Source of the DNA: Sympetrum striolatum
Taxonomy: Eukaryota > Arthropoda > Insecta > Odonata > Libellulidae
NCBI GenBank assembly: GCA_947579665.1
Contig: OX388347.1
Span: 40,308,943 to 40,372,942 of the forward strand
Length of the DNA: 64,000 nucleotides
Reading direction: 5' to 3'
Made by a program: the position numbers and the translations under genes. Positions 34,001 to 46,991 of the stretch are shown here, one piece after another. How positions within the stretch are numbered: the first letter of the stretch is position 1; every line of letters starts with the position of its first letter. The notes beneath the pieces are model-generated. The model worked only from the letters and a program-made list of their open reading frames with translations, was not told where the DNA came from and did not search any database.

Positions 34001-35902
34001 ATTTTAATGGTACTAGGCAGGATTTGGAATTCTTGACTGAGTTAAAAATTGATGCGTTGATATTTCCCTTTCAATTATGCTTTTCTCTTTCAATCACATT
34101 GAATTTAATTGAAACTAAAGGGCTTCTTCTCAAGAGAAAGCATCATGAATACAACTTATCCCTAAGATATTCTCACATTGACATTTTTTTATCACGACAT
34201 CAGAATGTTGAAGTTCACGCTCATTTAAGACATATCGGTTTCCCATGATGGAATACAAAAGACTTACGTTTTCAATCACGATTGCATGCCATGACATGAA
34301 GGATATTCCAATTAGGGCCGTCTACAATACATTGCCTTCTAGTCTTATGAATCCGGTATATCATCCAAAACCAAGGTAGACATATTAGGATATTACTAGG
34401 ATAATTTAAATGGTTGACTAATAATGAAAGACAGGCGCAGTCAATCGAATAAACAAAAGAAGAATGTTTTGCCTTAGTTTTTCTCATATCTATTTTCTTG
34501 GAAAAACAACTTTTCTTTAAATTCGTTGCATTATTTTCTTAGAAATTGTTTAGATTATATTAGGTTATTCCTTTTTGAATACAATTGCTGAATGCAATGT
34601 AATATTTGTAACCTTTTTCAGTTTAAAAAAAGTAATTTAGCAATTAATGAATTTGTTCATGTATGCCCGAAGGTGTGTAATGGAATCTGGTTGTAAATGA
34701 TATTTAAATGTAAAGTTTAATTTTATATATTTCTTCCGGTAATACTCCTTTCAAAATTCGGTAGTTAATTGAGACAGAGATTTAGTGACAAGAAAAAATA
34801 AAATGAAAACTAACATAGAGAGAGACTCGTATATAGGCTATCTATAAATGAAAGTGATCTGCTTAAAAATCAGCCGACTCTATTTCTCTTTCCTTGAGTC
34901 GTGTTCCCTGCACACTTAGCGAAATCATGTCCACACGTCTTCGCTACACCATCATAAATCACGCTAGAAGAGTAGCTTCCCGCGATCATAACTATCTTCA
35001 AGGTTTTCAACTCCACTTGTGAAAGAGACAGAGATGAATAGTTTAGTCGGGGAAGACAGCCCTTTATCTCTGAATATATTTTTTTGAAGGAGCTCTCAAT
35101 TCATACAATTTGATTTGATAAATTTAATCATCTCCGTGATAAATGGATTTTGTGTGGAAAATTTACATTTTTTCTTCTTGGTACGTAGATATAAGGCATA
35201 GAAAAGATTGTGGGTGTAGAGAGAAAATATGAGGTAGCGGTCGGAAAGTGGCACTCACTGTCATCCTCAAGTGTTCAAGAGGAAGATAATGTGAGATAAA
35301 CAAGAGGGCGTAGTATCGTCATCATTACTATCACAATTAACTCGTATATAATCTATTAATATATTATAGTTAAAATTTAATGCATTTACCTTCCATATGT
35401 TTCAATTGAACACAGAGCGTTTAACCGTATTACTACTAATGCTACTGACTCTTAAGGCATATTTGTACTTCTAGGCTACCATTATCACTCCTTATTTCGA
35501 GGACCAATTAAAATCTTTTTCTTCAATCGTACATAAGGTAAATTTTACCTAATATTTACCCTTAGAATTTCTAACAATAAAAATTTATTTACTTTTTTCT
35601 ATAATTACTACATTTAGTTCATTTTTGCCCTTTATTAACTTGAAATTATTAAGTAAAAGATTGAGACCATGAAAACAGTTTGAATGAGTACGTTTGGAAG
35701 CTTTCGCACACTTGAAACTGTAGAAATAATTATTTAATAGAAAATTAAAGGGAACGTATGGGGTATGTTTTAAATCTTAGGGTTAAATTAAGTTAGATAA
35801 TAATATGAATCCTAGCACATAATTCAGCAAAAAAGGAAAGATCGTCATAAAATAGAAAACATATTTAATTAGAGCATTTGATGCTATAGAATGAATATAA
35901 CT
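31016..35902. other. Non-coding, mostly AT-rich
   Basis: No exon is supportable. A GC-rich patch at about 31330-31450 and a compact one at 32036-32095 (CCGCCTTTCGGCGTGTGGC) interrupt AT-rich DNA and resemble fragments of dispersed repeats, though they cannot be named. Minus-strand frames at 33332-33687 overlap one another and have no recognisable domain. Confidence 0.45.
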
Positions 35903-35906
35903 ATAA

Positions 35907-35941
<35 letters not shown>

Positions 35942-35947
35942 ATATAA

Positions 35948-36000
<53 letters not shown>

Positions 36001-36020
36001 TAAATATAAATATATGAATA
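35903..36020. repeat. AT microsatellite
   Basis: About 118 bp of TA repeats interrupted by GTATAT and AAATA units. Self-complementary, so it can form cruciforms, and likely length-variable. Confidence 0.95.
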
Positions 36021-39000
36021 TAAAAAATAGGACTTAACTGCAATTTAGCGGCATGGACTGTATAATTATTAAAATTTATCGGTCATAATACGGCTTTTAA
36101 CAATGAGATATATAGTTAAACTGAATTTTAACCACACATTTTAATAGAGTAATAGAGGGCCTTGGAGTTCAAAGCAAGGAAAATTTGAATATTGGCATTA
36201 AACATTGATTATATCGTCACTAAGAAAACGAGCAACTTTCATTGAACTTTCATAAATGGAGAAATATCAATAACGTTTCGGTCGAGCCAACTTAATCAGG
36301 AAGAGACCTGTCAGCCAGTCTCTCCTTTCATCTCAACCGAGACAGTGAGGATGCCAGGGGGAGAATGGTTCGGAAGGTAGGGATATTTTGGGCAAGAAAG
36401 CGGAGAGAAGGGGAGGTATCTCTGAGAGGACTCCACAGCGGAAGGTGCCTATGCTATGCCGAGTTACGCTCCGTGAGATTTTTTTTATTCCACCGGATAT
36501 GATCTCCCAGAGAGTAGACCAGAAAGAAAATGGTTTCCTCTCTGTCGTCTTCGTATCCCGACGGAGAGGTTGAAATCTTTACGGTCGCGAAACGAATATC
36601 GTTTTTTTTCTCAGTATGGTAGAGGAAATTGGAGCAAGGAGAGGGAAGAGAAGCCGGGGAAGAGTCAAGAAGTCAGGAAAGGAAATTTGAAGCAGATACT
36701 TTTCCCCCGTTCCGAGAATCGGACTTATTGCCGACGTTTCTAAGCCGCCACTTGGCCGCGTAATTTTTAACGCATCCGTTTCGCTACCATTAATCTTTGA
36801 CGGTTCAAAAATACCGACCAAACTTGTATTTCACAAGTGTGACTGGTGTTTTAGATTTTCCTAAATGAATATTTAATTTAGGAGAATCGAAAATGCTGGC
36901 CAAAAATAGATTTTAGACTCTGCGGTGCCGTGCATGTGGCGTATCAAAGTGGCTAGAATCGAAAAAAGCTGGTCAAGTGTCCAGAAAATGTTGTTTTAGA
37001 GTACAGGACTTGAAAATTCGTAAGATTTTTTTGTATGTTGTCTTTTTAAGCGCCCGAATGGCACGCAAATGTATCCTCTCAATCAAAAAAGGTCCCACCT
37101 TTGGGTCTATACTTTAGTTTGTTTGAGTTTTCTTGGAGGAAGGTAATTCTTAGTTTACGAATCCCACGAGACCAAGTTAGACTTCATATAAATGCAATTA
37201 ATTTTAAAAACTTTTGAAGTGATGAATAAATAATCGATTTCGGTATATTTACATAGTTTCAATTTTAGTAAATTTTCATACAGTTATTTGACTTCAAATA
37301 ATATAATTTATCTATAAAGGCATTTTTAATGGCCAAAATGGGCTTAAGATTGAACTCCATATGAGGCTATATTCATCTATAGAGTTATAATACATGATAC
37401 ATATGGTAAAATAGTGACAGCAAATCGTTCTAGATCCTGATTACAACTTAAACGCAACGATTGCTCTACCTAAATGTTTAGAGTTACCGGTTTCACGAAG
37501 ATTATATACTCCGTTCATAGAGTGGAATAATAAAGGAAGTTACAAGTTGGAGTCTGTTGAAAGGAGGAAAAGGAGATTGGAGGCGAAATGTTATTCGTAG
37601 GGATTCCAGGTACAACAGGGAAAGGAAATAAAGCTTACGCTGGGAAACTCTCGTTGTTTTTGTATGCGCGGCTTATAAAAGCGAGATATGTCAAGGCCAG
37701 AAATAGAGAAAGTAAACAAGAGAAAGTTGTTTGTGGAGTACGTCTAAGATTACTATATTAAATTTTTCCCTTTGAGCTATTCTTATGAGGTACCTTTATC
37801 CTTGAGGCACTCACGTTGTCAAGAAGACGGTGTTTTCTGACCAATTTCATAGTTTAGGGTTTAAAATATTTGTATGCTATATGTCTGTCTTAAAAAGATA
37901 TAAACATTGATCTATTCTTGCCTATATTTGGACTAAAATTGTGTTTCTATTAAAAAAATAGATTTTCCCGTCAGATCATGTAATGTTTACCGATTTCAGA
38001 AACACAGAATTTCTCTAATAGGGTTTTATTCAAAACGTTTATATAAATATTCAATATATTATATTTATTATGCAGTTTATTCAGTAGATATTAAGGTTGG
38101 ACTTTTGATGCTCACGTTGCGTCTTGTTAGAAAAATTAATTACTCGTATTTGTCAGCCATGGCAATTGGACGCTAACGTCTTCATAATTTATTTTTACAG
38201 CGGTAATTTATCTTGTCATTTTTTGAAAATTTAGGTATTTTTTCGATTCTAAAAATAACATAAGATACGTATAAAAAATCGGAAAGATGTTTCAAAATTA
38301 CGTGCTAAAACACAATGCATGATGCGGGATTCGTGCAACCTCTCAAAGATTTCTTTACAAATTTTACCGTTTTTATTTTTCATCTCCTACGTTAAGATTC
38401 TTATCAATACTGTCCAGCGATAGTTATGACGTCAGCGGGTACCATATCTCTCATCTATGATCCAATTACGAATATATTTTTCCAATAAAACACTACGATA
38501 AAACTAATAGTAAAAATCCCGAAGATCCTCTCACAGAATTATTTCATTCCTTTTTTTATGAAATCCATATTTTATCCCTTCTATACTCGGCAAAATTTTT
38601 GTCTACCTCAGGACGTAAGTTACGCTTCCCCTAAAAGAACGTGTTCTTATATGGCTGAGGGCCTATTTTCTGGGAACTAAAAAAATCGTTATTGCTTAGC
38701 AACTCCCAGCCGGGGAACAACCCTTCCTCTACTTTATGGACAACTTAGATTCCCTTCAAGTGCAAACTGCGTACATGATGGGGAAAGGGAACAACTCTTA
38801 ATGCCACCACACATATCTGACCATCGTCATCGGCCGCAGAATTCCCGAGCACTTGGAGGATAGAAATAAGGTGGAAAAACGGATAACGCGAGACCCTCGA
38901 CCCCATTATTCGTGGCTGTTTACGAGTGGAATGGACGATTTCGTTACGGATTTCCGTCCGGACGCTAAATTCCGGGAACGAAAAATATAAAATCGTCGGG

Positions 39001-42000
39001 AAAAATAAAAGATAGCATCGCATGAGTGCTTTTACGACTCTTTTCTTTTCGCCAAATTTGGACTGGATCTCCATCGGCAGTAGTGCATTATACATGTGAT
39101 GTGTACATTAGCTGCGGTTACATTGTTAGATTTCTTAGATGGAAGTATGGACGTAAATAATCGTTTAATGGGTTAAATACAATTTTCAATCTAATTACTT
39201 TCGTTGGTAATTAAAATATACACTTTTATAGGTACTTACTCCTCAAACTTTCGTACATATTTATCTGTAAGGCACTCTGGAAGGATTGAAATTCTATTTA
39301 GGACTTTCCTGTGATTTCACATCACACTTCAGAAATAGGTGATCGCTGGAGCGGTTTTGTGATAAAAACGTTAATATTTATTATATTAGATAGTGTATCA
39401 TGATATTGTTTTTATTCCTCCTCTCCTACGCACTTTTTACAATGGAAGAAGAAAATAAAACTGTTACAATGTAGTTTGAAATCAGATTTTCTAAATAAAA
39501 GCAGTAATTCATATATTCCACGAAATACTTTTTCACCTACACTTGCAGTCTATTTAAAAATCTTCAGGAAAATATTAAGTCCAGTTTTTATTTTTAAATG
39601 GCTTCTATTTAGATTGATTACATCAATCTTGCTCATAGTTTGAGAATTTCGATATGATGTTAAGATGTAGGCAGTCCAAAAGATTAAAATCTAAACTGTT
39701 TCATTCCATTGATTGACAAACGGAATGCTTGTCAAATTTTGCTTTTCAAATTTAATATCAACCTGTTAGATGTTCAATAATTATGATAGTTTTAATATGA
39801 CTCAATTCATGGATTAATTTCAACAGTGATCAACATCCTCAAATTCTACCTTTTCAATAGAGGAAAGGTCTTTCTACAATTTTTTGTAACGAATTTCGTG
39901 CTTTATAACCAATCGATTTTAAAGGATGCGATCAAAATTTTGGTGATGAAGGCGTATAAAGGCCAGTTACAATCGTCGAATGAAGGTACTCAATTAGTGA
40001 TCTCTTTTTAAGTACTGCAAAATTTCTCTCAGCGTTAAGTTTAATGGCAATATTCTTTTCAAAAGCCAAGGCATTATTTTATGATACCTGAGCCTTGCCG
40101 AGCCATATTGATATAGATTTTCGATGTATTTTAGTCTTCATGACCGCAACCTACGCAACGTTGGGAAAATAAACAAAAACCATCAACTGTTCGTGCCTTG
40201 AAACACAACATGGACATGGATTTTGGTGGGAACAATGACAATAGCCTCCACGTGGAGCCGTTAATGAATCAAACATCCCGGATCAGGTATTGTGACAGGC
40301 GTGATCCGGAGATATTAATGGTTTCGATGAGATATACACGACACCGATGTGACGTAGATGCCATCCCGTGGAGGCACTTGCTTTATGAGAAACAAACTTT
40401 GAAAGAGCAATTCATACATTCAATTCAATCTTAGAATAGACTTAATTAAATCGAAGAGTATTACGTTTCTATATACATCCTTTATGTTGATATTGTTACC
40501 GCCCAAGCTACGTCTCATTGTAATAAAAACAATGTTTAACTAATTGAATGTTTAATAAATATCACTGTACCACTTTTCTCTCCAACGCAATTTTTTAAAA
40601 TAGATTTTATGTTGCCGTCTATTATTTCCGTCATTCTATCTGAAATTTAATTACGAAAAGGGAATAACCTAATTCGGAATCAGTGATAGCGTATGTTTGT
40701 TCGCAAATATTAATTGTTGATAGTTCACAAATAGCTGGTTCTTATTTTCTAATAAAGTCCAAATTTTATCGCAGTATAATTGTGCTCCGTGGTTGTTACA
40801 CTTTGTTTATTTTAGTCTCATATTGCATTTTCATTTAAAGTTGCACATGTTGAGTTCATTTATTGGAAAAGAGTCAACTAGCTTTGAATTGATGGAAATT
40901 TAGTTTAAATAGCATCCCATTGCAGTTACTTTGATTCAAGTGGAGTTTTTTATAAATAATATTGATAATTATATAAACACTAAAAGACGATATAAATAAA
41001 GAGAAGACATCATTGAATACATCTTTCCTCAGAGAATTAATAATTCATTACTATATTTTTATCGGTGTTTAAGTATAATATTCGAGAAAATATTAAATTT
41101 TCTTATTTATCTTACAATTAGGGAATCGCTGAAGCCCATTTTTGCGATATTTGGTCTTAATAGGATTCAAAACCAAATTTTCAGTTTGAGTTGTAGAGTG
41201 CTCTTTAGTTACTCTTTTAATATACCAATTTCCTTGAATAATTCTGGACGGTAGAATATACTCAGCGGAAATTCCGGGCATATATTTAAATTTTTTTCAA
41301 ATCTGGAGAAAAATGAAGTATTAATTTTTGTTTCGACGGTATTTTTAGTTATGATTAGAAATTTTGTAGATCAATTGATTATTCATGCAAACAAATCCAA
41401 GTAACTATTAGGTATCGTTTTAATAGAAATAGAATGAATGTTTAGAATGTTTTTCGGCGTAGGGTAAAAATCTTTAACCTACTGTGTCGTACTGTCACAT
41501 CGTTCCGTTATATCAATCCCATACAACATTTCTTCGATTAGGCCTATGCGTTTTTCAAATAATCTTTTGGTCTGTGTTGTTACTTGTTTCTTCTTATCCT
41601 TTAGCTGATACCTCCTTTATTCTGTCAAGAGGCAACAGCTTTCTTCTTACCGTTTTTACGCGCATTTCTTCGTCTCTGTATCTTTTAGATTTTTTGTCCT
41701 CTTTTTTGTTTTCTTCTTTGGCTCAATCGTTTCTTCCGCTGTTTTTTTCGTCCCATTTCCTGTCTGCTATCCACTGTATTATTCCCTCATATATGTCCCT
41801 TTGATAACTCCTAAGAACCATTCATTCGACACACCGCACTGCGGGGCATCATTACAGTTAAGGGAAACATTAATTCACTGTATTCCAAGAATGTTACGCA
41901 ATGAGAGCAGACTAGGAGGATAGGTTAAATGAGGCATACACCTCATGCCAAGTGCCAACGAAGCATGGCAGGGTACAGTTGTAGATGTGGGCGTTCAGTC

Positions 42001-43303
42001 GAATCAAGAGTTGTCGATGCGTCATAAACTTTACAGACAGAATACACGGTTATAGGAGTAGACCGTTAATCGAACTGTGCGTTAACCGAGGCTCTATCGG
42101 ACAGATGAAAACAAAGGAATTGTATAAATCGAAAAATGGTTAAAGATGATATGCTGATTAACATACTGAAAGGTTTTGAAGCAAATTATATTCACATAAT
42201 TTTTAAGATCGTTGAGATTGTGAGGAATGAGAATTTAAGAATTTTAATTAATAATATGTCTCTGTCAAGCTTGGAGGAACTTAACTAAAGGTAAAAGGGA
42301 TTATATTCAATAATAAGAGTTTAAAATAAAGTAATATGACCTTGTTGAGAGACAACATACTCTTCTGCTACTTCTTTAAAAATAGAAAGAAAATCGTATC
42401 AACCTCTTGTTTAATTATCAAAATTTAAATGATTTTAAATAATTTTAAAGTATCACAAACAGATTTTGAAATTGAAGTTAGTATTTAAATATCGTAAAAT
42501 AAGTAGCTAAGGAGACTAAATGACTGATTTTTCAATAAGAAATATTTCAATTTACTTCATTACCTTATTAAAGATAAATATTACGGTGAATTATCGGACA
42601 TACTAGGTTACCCAAATGGAATGTCGGTCACTTGCTCAAGCGAAGGCGTTCTCTCCAACTTTTGACTATTTTTCAGCAGTTTATGCCCTCAAATAAATTC
42701 TCTAATACTGATTTCCTATGAGGCCACATACTAAAATTGTCGTGTTGTTCCTTTTTTTGGCTAGCTTTTGCTGCTAATGGTCGAAAGATTAGCCTATCTG
42801 GTTTATGGCAACCGGCACTCAACATTAACATGCTAAAATTTAATCCCATTATAGTATGCACACTGCAGGGATTTAATTATAAGCTTGATAAACGGAACGA
42901 CTCAGGAATATGTATTTGGTACAATTGGTACAAATCTAGATTTCGAAATATAAAAGAGAATAAAAGTATTTGGGTTACTTCCTCTGCAGATCCAAGGCAG
43001 AAAAAAATGTAGGATTAGCAATTATATGTTTCAGATTGGAGCCAAAAACTTCCATATTATACTCGTACGTTATATCTTCAAATCGATTCGCGAATGGTGG
43101 TTTTCTGCAAGGTCTTGATTTCAATTTCATTAAGTTCTGGTGCATTAGGTATAGAGGAAATAGCTCTGAAAACGAGATGAAATATTCCACTATGATAACT
43201 AATAATTTTGTTACACTTGAAAAAAGATATGGATTTAGCAAACTCAAATAAATTAAGGAACACAGCAAAGTTAAGCTTTAACCAACCACAGTAATTTAAT
43301 GAG
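36021..43303. other. Non-coding, possible downstream intron of the CUB gene
   Basis: This lies downstream of exon 44343-44534 on the minus strand and probably holds intron sequence, but I could not recognise the next exon. GC-richer blocks occur at about 36330-36830, 38700-39080 and 40230-40400. The last has nested inverted repeats (GCCTCCACG with CGTGGAGGC; CCGGATCA with TGATCCGG). Pyrimidine-rich sequence at 41500-41810 explains a 106-codon plus frame. A minus frame around 38745-39095 was examined and lacks CUB features. Confidence 0.4.
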
Positions 43304-44176
43304 AAACGGCATTGATTCTACAAATCGAAACAATGGTCGTTTTGTCAATAAATTTGTTTAGTTGGAAAAACTTCGACTTTTTCTTTTTATTCATGTATTC
43401 GCCACACGAAATCACACTGAAGACAGTTGATTTGATTGTAATAAATCATTAATTAATCAATCACATTCAAGGGGATCTCATGTAGAAGAATATCTTGGTA
43501 GCATAGCAAAAAAAGTATCAAAAGGTTGCAGCACATTAGAAATAATTTATTCTGGATGATTATTACAGAGAATTTTACCATAATTTGAATTTGTTTTCGT
43601 ATATGTAAGTAATTCGTAATACTTTAAAGAGTTGGAAAATCCACGAAACGGCATTGACTCGATTAAGATTAACTCGACTTGACTAAATTAATGTGGTTGG
43701 AATAAGTGCGATGTTTTCTTGATCCTTCATGGAGTCGTAACAAATAAACTACTCAACCCAAACATTTGATTCTGTCGTAATAAAATTAATTGTCGATATC
43801 CAGTATGATCTCATGTATTGGAATGTCTTGGTGACGTAGCTAAAAACCAATTTCACAAAGTTTCAGTTGACTATGAATATTCTATTCAAGAGAATCATTA
43901 TCGAGAATGTTACTGACATTTGGATTTAATTTCGTTTGCGAACGTAACTGTAAGGCTATTAAAAAGTTGAAAAATCTACGAAACGACATTGACTGTTCGA
44001 GTCGAGACTATTGTCGTTTCTCAGTAAATGCATGTGCTTGGTTAACGTTCGATATTTTTTGTTCCTTTATGGAGCCGTAAGACAAAGTCACGCTCCACGA
44101 TTTTAATTCTATCGTAATCATATTAATTAATAAATATCAAGGGGAACTCATATGGATGTAGAGGAATGTCTTGCGG
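43304..44176. repeat. Tandem repeat, about 340-bp unit, 2.6 copies
   Basis: Units begin at AAACGGCATTGA (43304), again at 43646, and at AAACGACATTGA (43981), giving lengths of 342 and 335 bp. Shared blocks include TTGATTSTRTCGTAAT-like, ATCTCATGTA and TTGGAAAATCCACG or TTGAAAAATCTACG. Divergence is high, so the array is old. A further degraded piece appears beyond the coding exon at about 45040-45180 (AAAATCCACGAAA). Confidence 0.7.
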
Positions 44177-44342
44177 GCTTCTCATCGATATTCACCCACT
44201 ATCACAGAATGGCCTCCATCTCACTTCCGACACGTGATGGACAGTGAAGGCACATCACAAAGAGAAGCATCAGCAAGAGGACACAATCCATTGCCCCTGA
44301 AAATAGTTTCCGCGAACCTTTGATTTGATGTGATTTACTCAC

Positions 44343-44534
44343 TGGAATAGTAGAGTGGCTGAGGACCGGTCCGCGAAGAGTACGGCCGGGGGGGCGAATC
44401 GCTCGTTCTCTCCGCACAGCTGTAGCCCCGAACTGCCTCCACCAGATGGCCTCAGGCCTCCTTTTCCTCCAGAAATCGACTTTCTCCCCAATGCGTCGGA
44501 ACCTTCCGAGAGCTCCAGGTAACCCGATTGGCAG
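44343..44534 (-). CDS. CUB-domain exon, second half of the domain
   Basis: Minus-strand exon with a strong acceptor (TTGTTATTCTTTCGCAG) and donor (CCA|GTGAGT). It adds one base to the codon begun by the upstream exon, then 63 codons, and ends two bases into a codon. The peptide opens CQSGYLELSEG, holds a glycine-rich insertion (GGKGG, PSGGGSSG), then LCGENERFAPPAVLF and SSATLLF. These match the second half of a CUB domain: third cysteine with a GYLEL-type strand, fourth cysteine in LCG, and the final hydrophobic strand. CUB domains are extracellular beta-sandwich modules for protein or ligand binding, found in proteases, receptors and receptor auxiliary subunits. The last strand after TLLF should be in the next exon, which I did not find. 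The exon is GC-rich against AT-rich flanks and lies next to a tandem repeat array. Confidence 0.8.
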
Positions 44535-46850
44535 CTGCGAAAGAATAACAATTGAATAAACAGTGGCGTCGGAAAAATAAATCTCGCGGCTGAATGTTTT
44601 ATCGCTAACAAACAGACGCGTGTTTGTGCCCCCAATGGAGGTTAAAGAAAGTTGGTTTACTCTACGAGATTGATGAGCTTAGCATCCCTTTTTTCCTTAT
44701 CTGGAAAAGAATGGTAAACCTGACTTTTTAAGGTAACAAATGAGATACAATTCAGGTCTTTCTCTGAATTGAAATTTGAAATCTCGCCAATCAATGCAAA
44801 ATGATAAAACTGAGGTTTTAGGTAGAATATTAGAGAAAACTTAGGATTTTCTCTCATTGCATTCTCTTTTTTATTTCAGAAACAAATATAGATATGGAAA
44901 TACTGAGAATTAATGTAAGATATAAGGTAAAATCCTGTTTTTCTCTCATTTCAAAATATTTTATTCTCAAATTAACGTCATAAAATTTCAGTAGATTATT
45001 ATGGAATATTATTATATATTATTACCTAGAATATTATACATATTTTGCTTGCGAAAGGAATTTGTAAGGCTTTAAAAGGGTTTTAAAATCCACGAAAGTA
45101 AATTAATTTAAATCAAAATGATCTCCTTAGCATATTTAATTTACCGTATTTTGATGTAATACAACAAACTATTTACATTATAAAATATGTTAATTTTATT
45201 TTGTCTATGCTCTCAGTTAACACGTGGAAGGATCATTACTGCGTATAATGAAAATTTATTTCCATTCTACACGAATTGGGAAGAGTGCCAGCTGAAACTG
45301 CTATCGCTCCAACAATGCTTCTTAAATTAGATAGGAAACAAAACATCGTAATGGGAAAAACATTCAAAATACGCTCTAAATTTACAGTCGTTTACAAACC
45401 GCTTAATTTCGACTAAAATACAAGTTTTCATAAAATATATAAAATACCAGAACGGCTATTAAAATACTTCTATATAATTTAGTGTAGCTATATGACAATC
45501 ATAAAAGTAGGCTGCTAACCAAAACCATTGTAAAGAATAGGGAAAGAAAAAAGTTTAAATGTCTCCTGTCGGATTGAATGAATTTTCAAGCTGAAAATCC
45601 AGCTTCCATTCGCTGGAAATATATTTATATTATCATATTGCTGATAAAGAATTTCAAGGATAGGATTTACTCATTCTTCCTAAGAGAGTGAGCGAAGATA
45701 CAAAATATATAATGCTTTTAACTGCCCACGTGGATAAGTCCAGCAACCGAGGAATGGTATCCCAGTTGTTCTCGTAATTTCTCGGTTGAAGGACGAAATG
45801 CGCTGCCCTAGAGTGTTTTGTTCTCAAAGAACCTAAAATCGCTCGGTGACCGTGAACCGGTCGAGAGATTTTTGTTGACAATTATGGCGGACGGAATCCA
45901 AAGTAGCGTAAGAAAATTTCGGAGCAGTCCTCGATTTTCGAGCAAGACGAGGAGGATGGAATTTGAATTCCCCAATGCTCAGCAGGGCGTTTTCTGCTCA
46001 CAACATACCCGCAAATGAATAAAATAATCATCCACTCTGCATACGTATCCATGTCTTAAAACGGGGATACGTGTGAAAACGTAATGCGAGGATGAAATAT
46101 AAATGTGTCCTAAATGCATAACTATCCGCCTATTATCCATTTAGGACGTCAAAGTATATATCGCGAGTGAATACCGTTATTAATAGAAAGTATGTTGTAC
46201 ACGTCATTCAGTTTATCATTAAAGTGCTAGAGATTTGCTTTCCGTTTCATTACGGCTGTTACTCTATAGCATTAATGTGATATTTAATCGAATTGAAGTT
46301 GCACCACAAAGAGTTATAATTATTAGATTACTAAACGGCACAACTCAGTAATTTCTATATAATATAGACTTGGATGTTACATGGATTAAAACGGAGCCTT
46401 AATTGTTCAATTAGGGCATAATTCAGACCGTGATTAGGATAATTTTCCATGAAATATAACGTTAATGATCAACAACAATTATATCCAGCTCAAAGTGAAA
46501 TTACTATTCATATTCTATGCCATTTAAAGGTGATAGTAGTTGCATTTACCCTTGGACTGAGTTAATTTACAACTTAGACGTAAGCAAAGTCATTTTTCAT
46601 GAGTGCCTACCTGCCCAGAAAGTGAATGACCTGGGTTTTAGTCCCTGTTATGTCGCTATTTCTTGCTTCTGTTTATCCTTGGGTATATATTATATATATA
46701 TTATATATATATTAAAATATATTTTATTTATTCCTTAGGAAGACATGTACCTTGAAGTAAATAGGAGTTTAGGAAATAGTAAAAATATAACAAATCAGGA
46801 AAACATAATGTAAAAAATTCCCATCTTCTAGTCAAATGTTCTACCTCGAA
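44535..46850. other. Intron of the CUB gene, downstream part
   Basis: Part of the intron of about 8.1 kb joining exons 52611-52794 and 44343-44534. It is mostly AT-rich with no open frames of interest. A degraded relative of the 340-bp repeat unit is visible at about 45040-45180. An AT-rich TATATA run occurs at 46684-46733. Confidence 0.5.
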
Positions 46851-46983
46851 GGGCTCTCGGATAGTCATGTGGATAGCGCTTTTGCCTTTGGTGAAAGCCA
46901 TCTCGGGTTCAATTCTCGGTGGGAGCCAATTTGCGAAATGACCTAAGCTATCGAAACAATTTTAACAATACTTGATACTTTAC
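46851..46983 (+). mobile_element. tRNA-derived SINE, copy 2, with 8-bp target duplication
   Basis: This is the same family as the copy at 30308, here on the plus strand. GGCTCTC pairs with GGGAGCC (one G-U pair) over a 77-base tRNA-like head, with GGTTCAATTCT as the B box and the shared AATTTGCGAAATGACC body. Direct repeats ACCTCGAA flank it at 46843-46850 and 46984-46991. At 133 bp it is almost the same length as copy 1. The two copies differ by scattered substitutions, so they are independent insertions, not a recent duplication. It lies within the CUB gene intron, antisense to the gene. Confidence 0.85.
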
Positions 46984-46991
46984 ACCTCGAA

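Noticed and set aside
44202..44300. Minus-strand ATG followed by a signal-peptide-like hydrophobic stretch just after the CUB exon
   Set aside because: It would need either a 46-base intron or an independent gene start inside the CUB gene. The frame stops after 29 codons, so chance is likelier.
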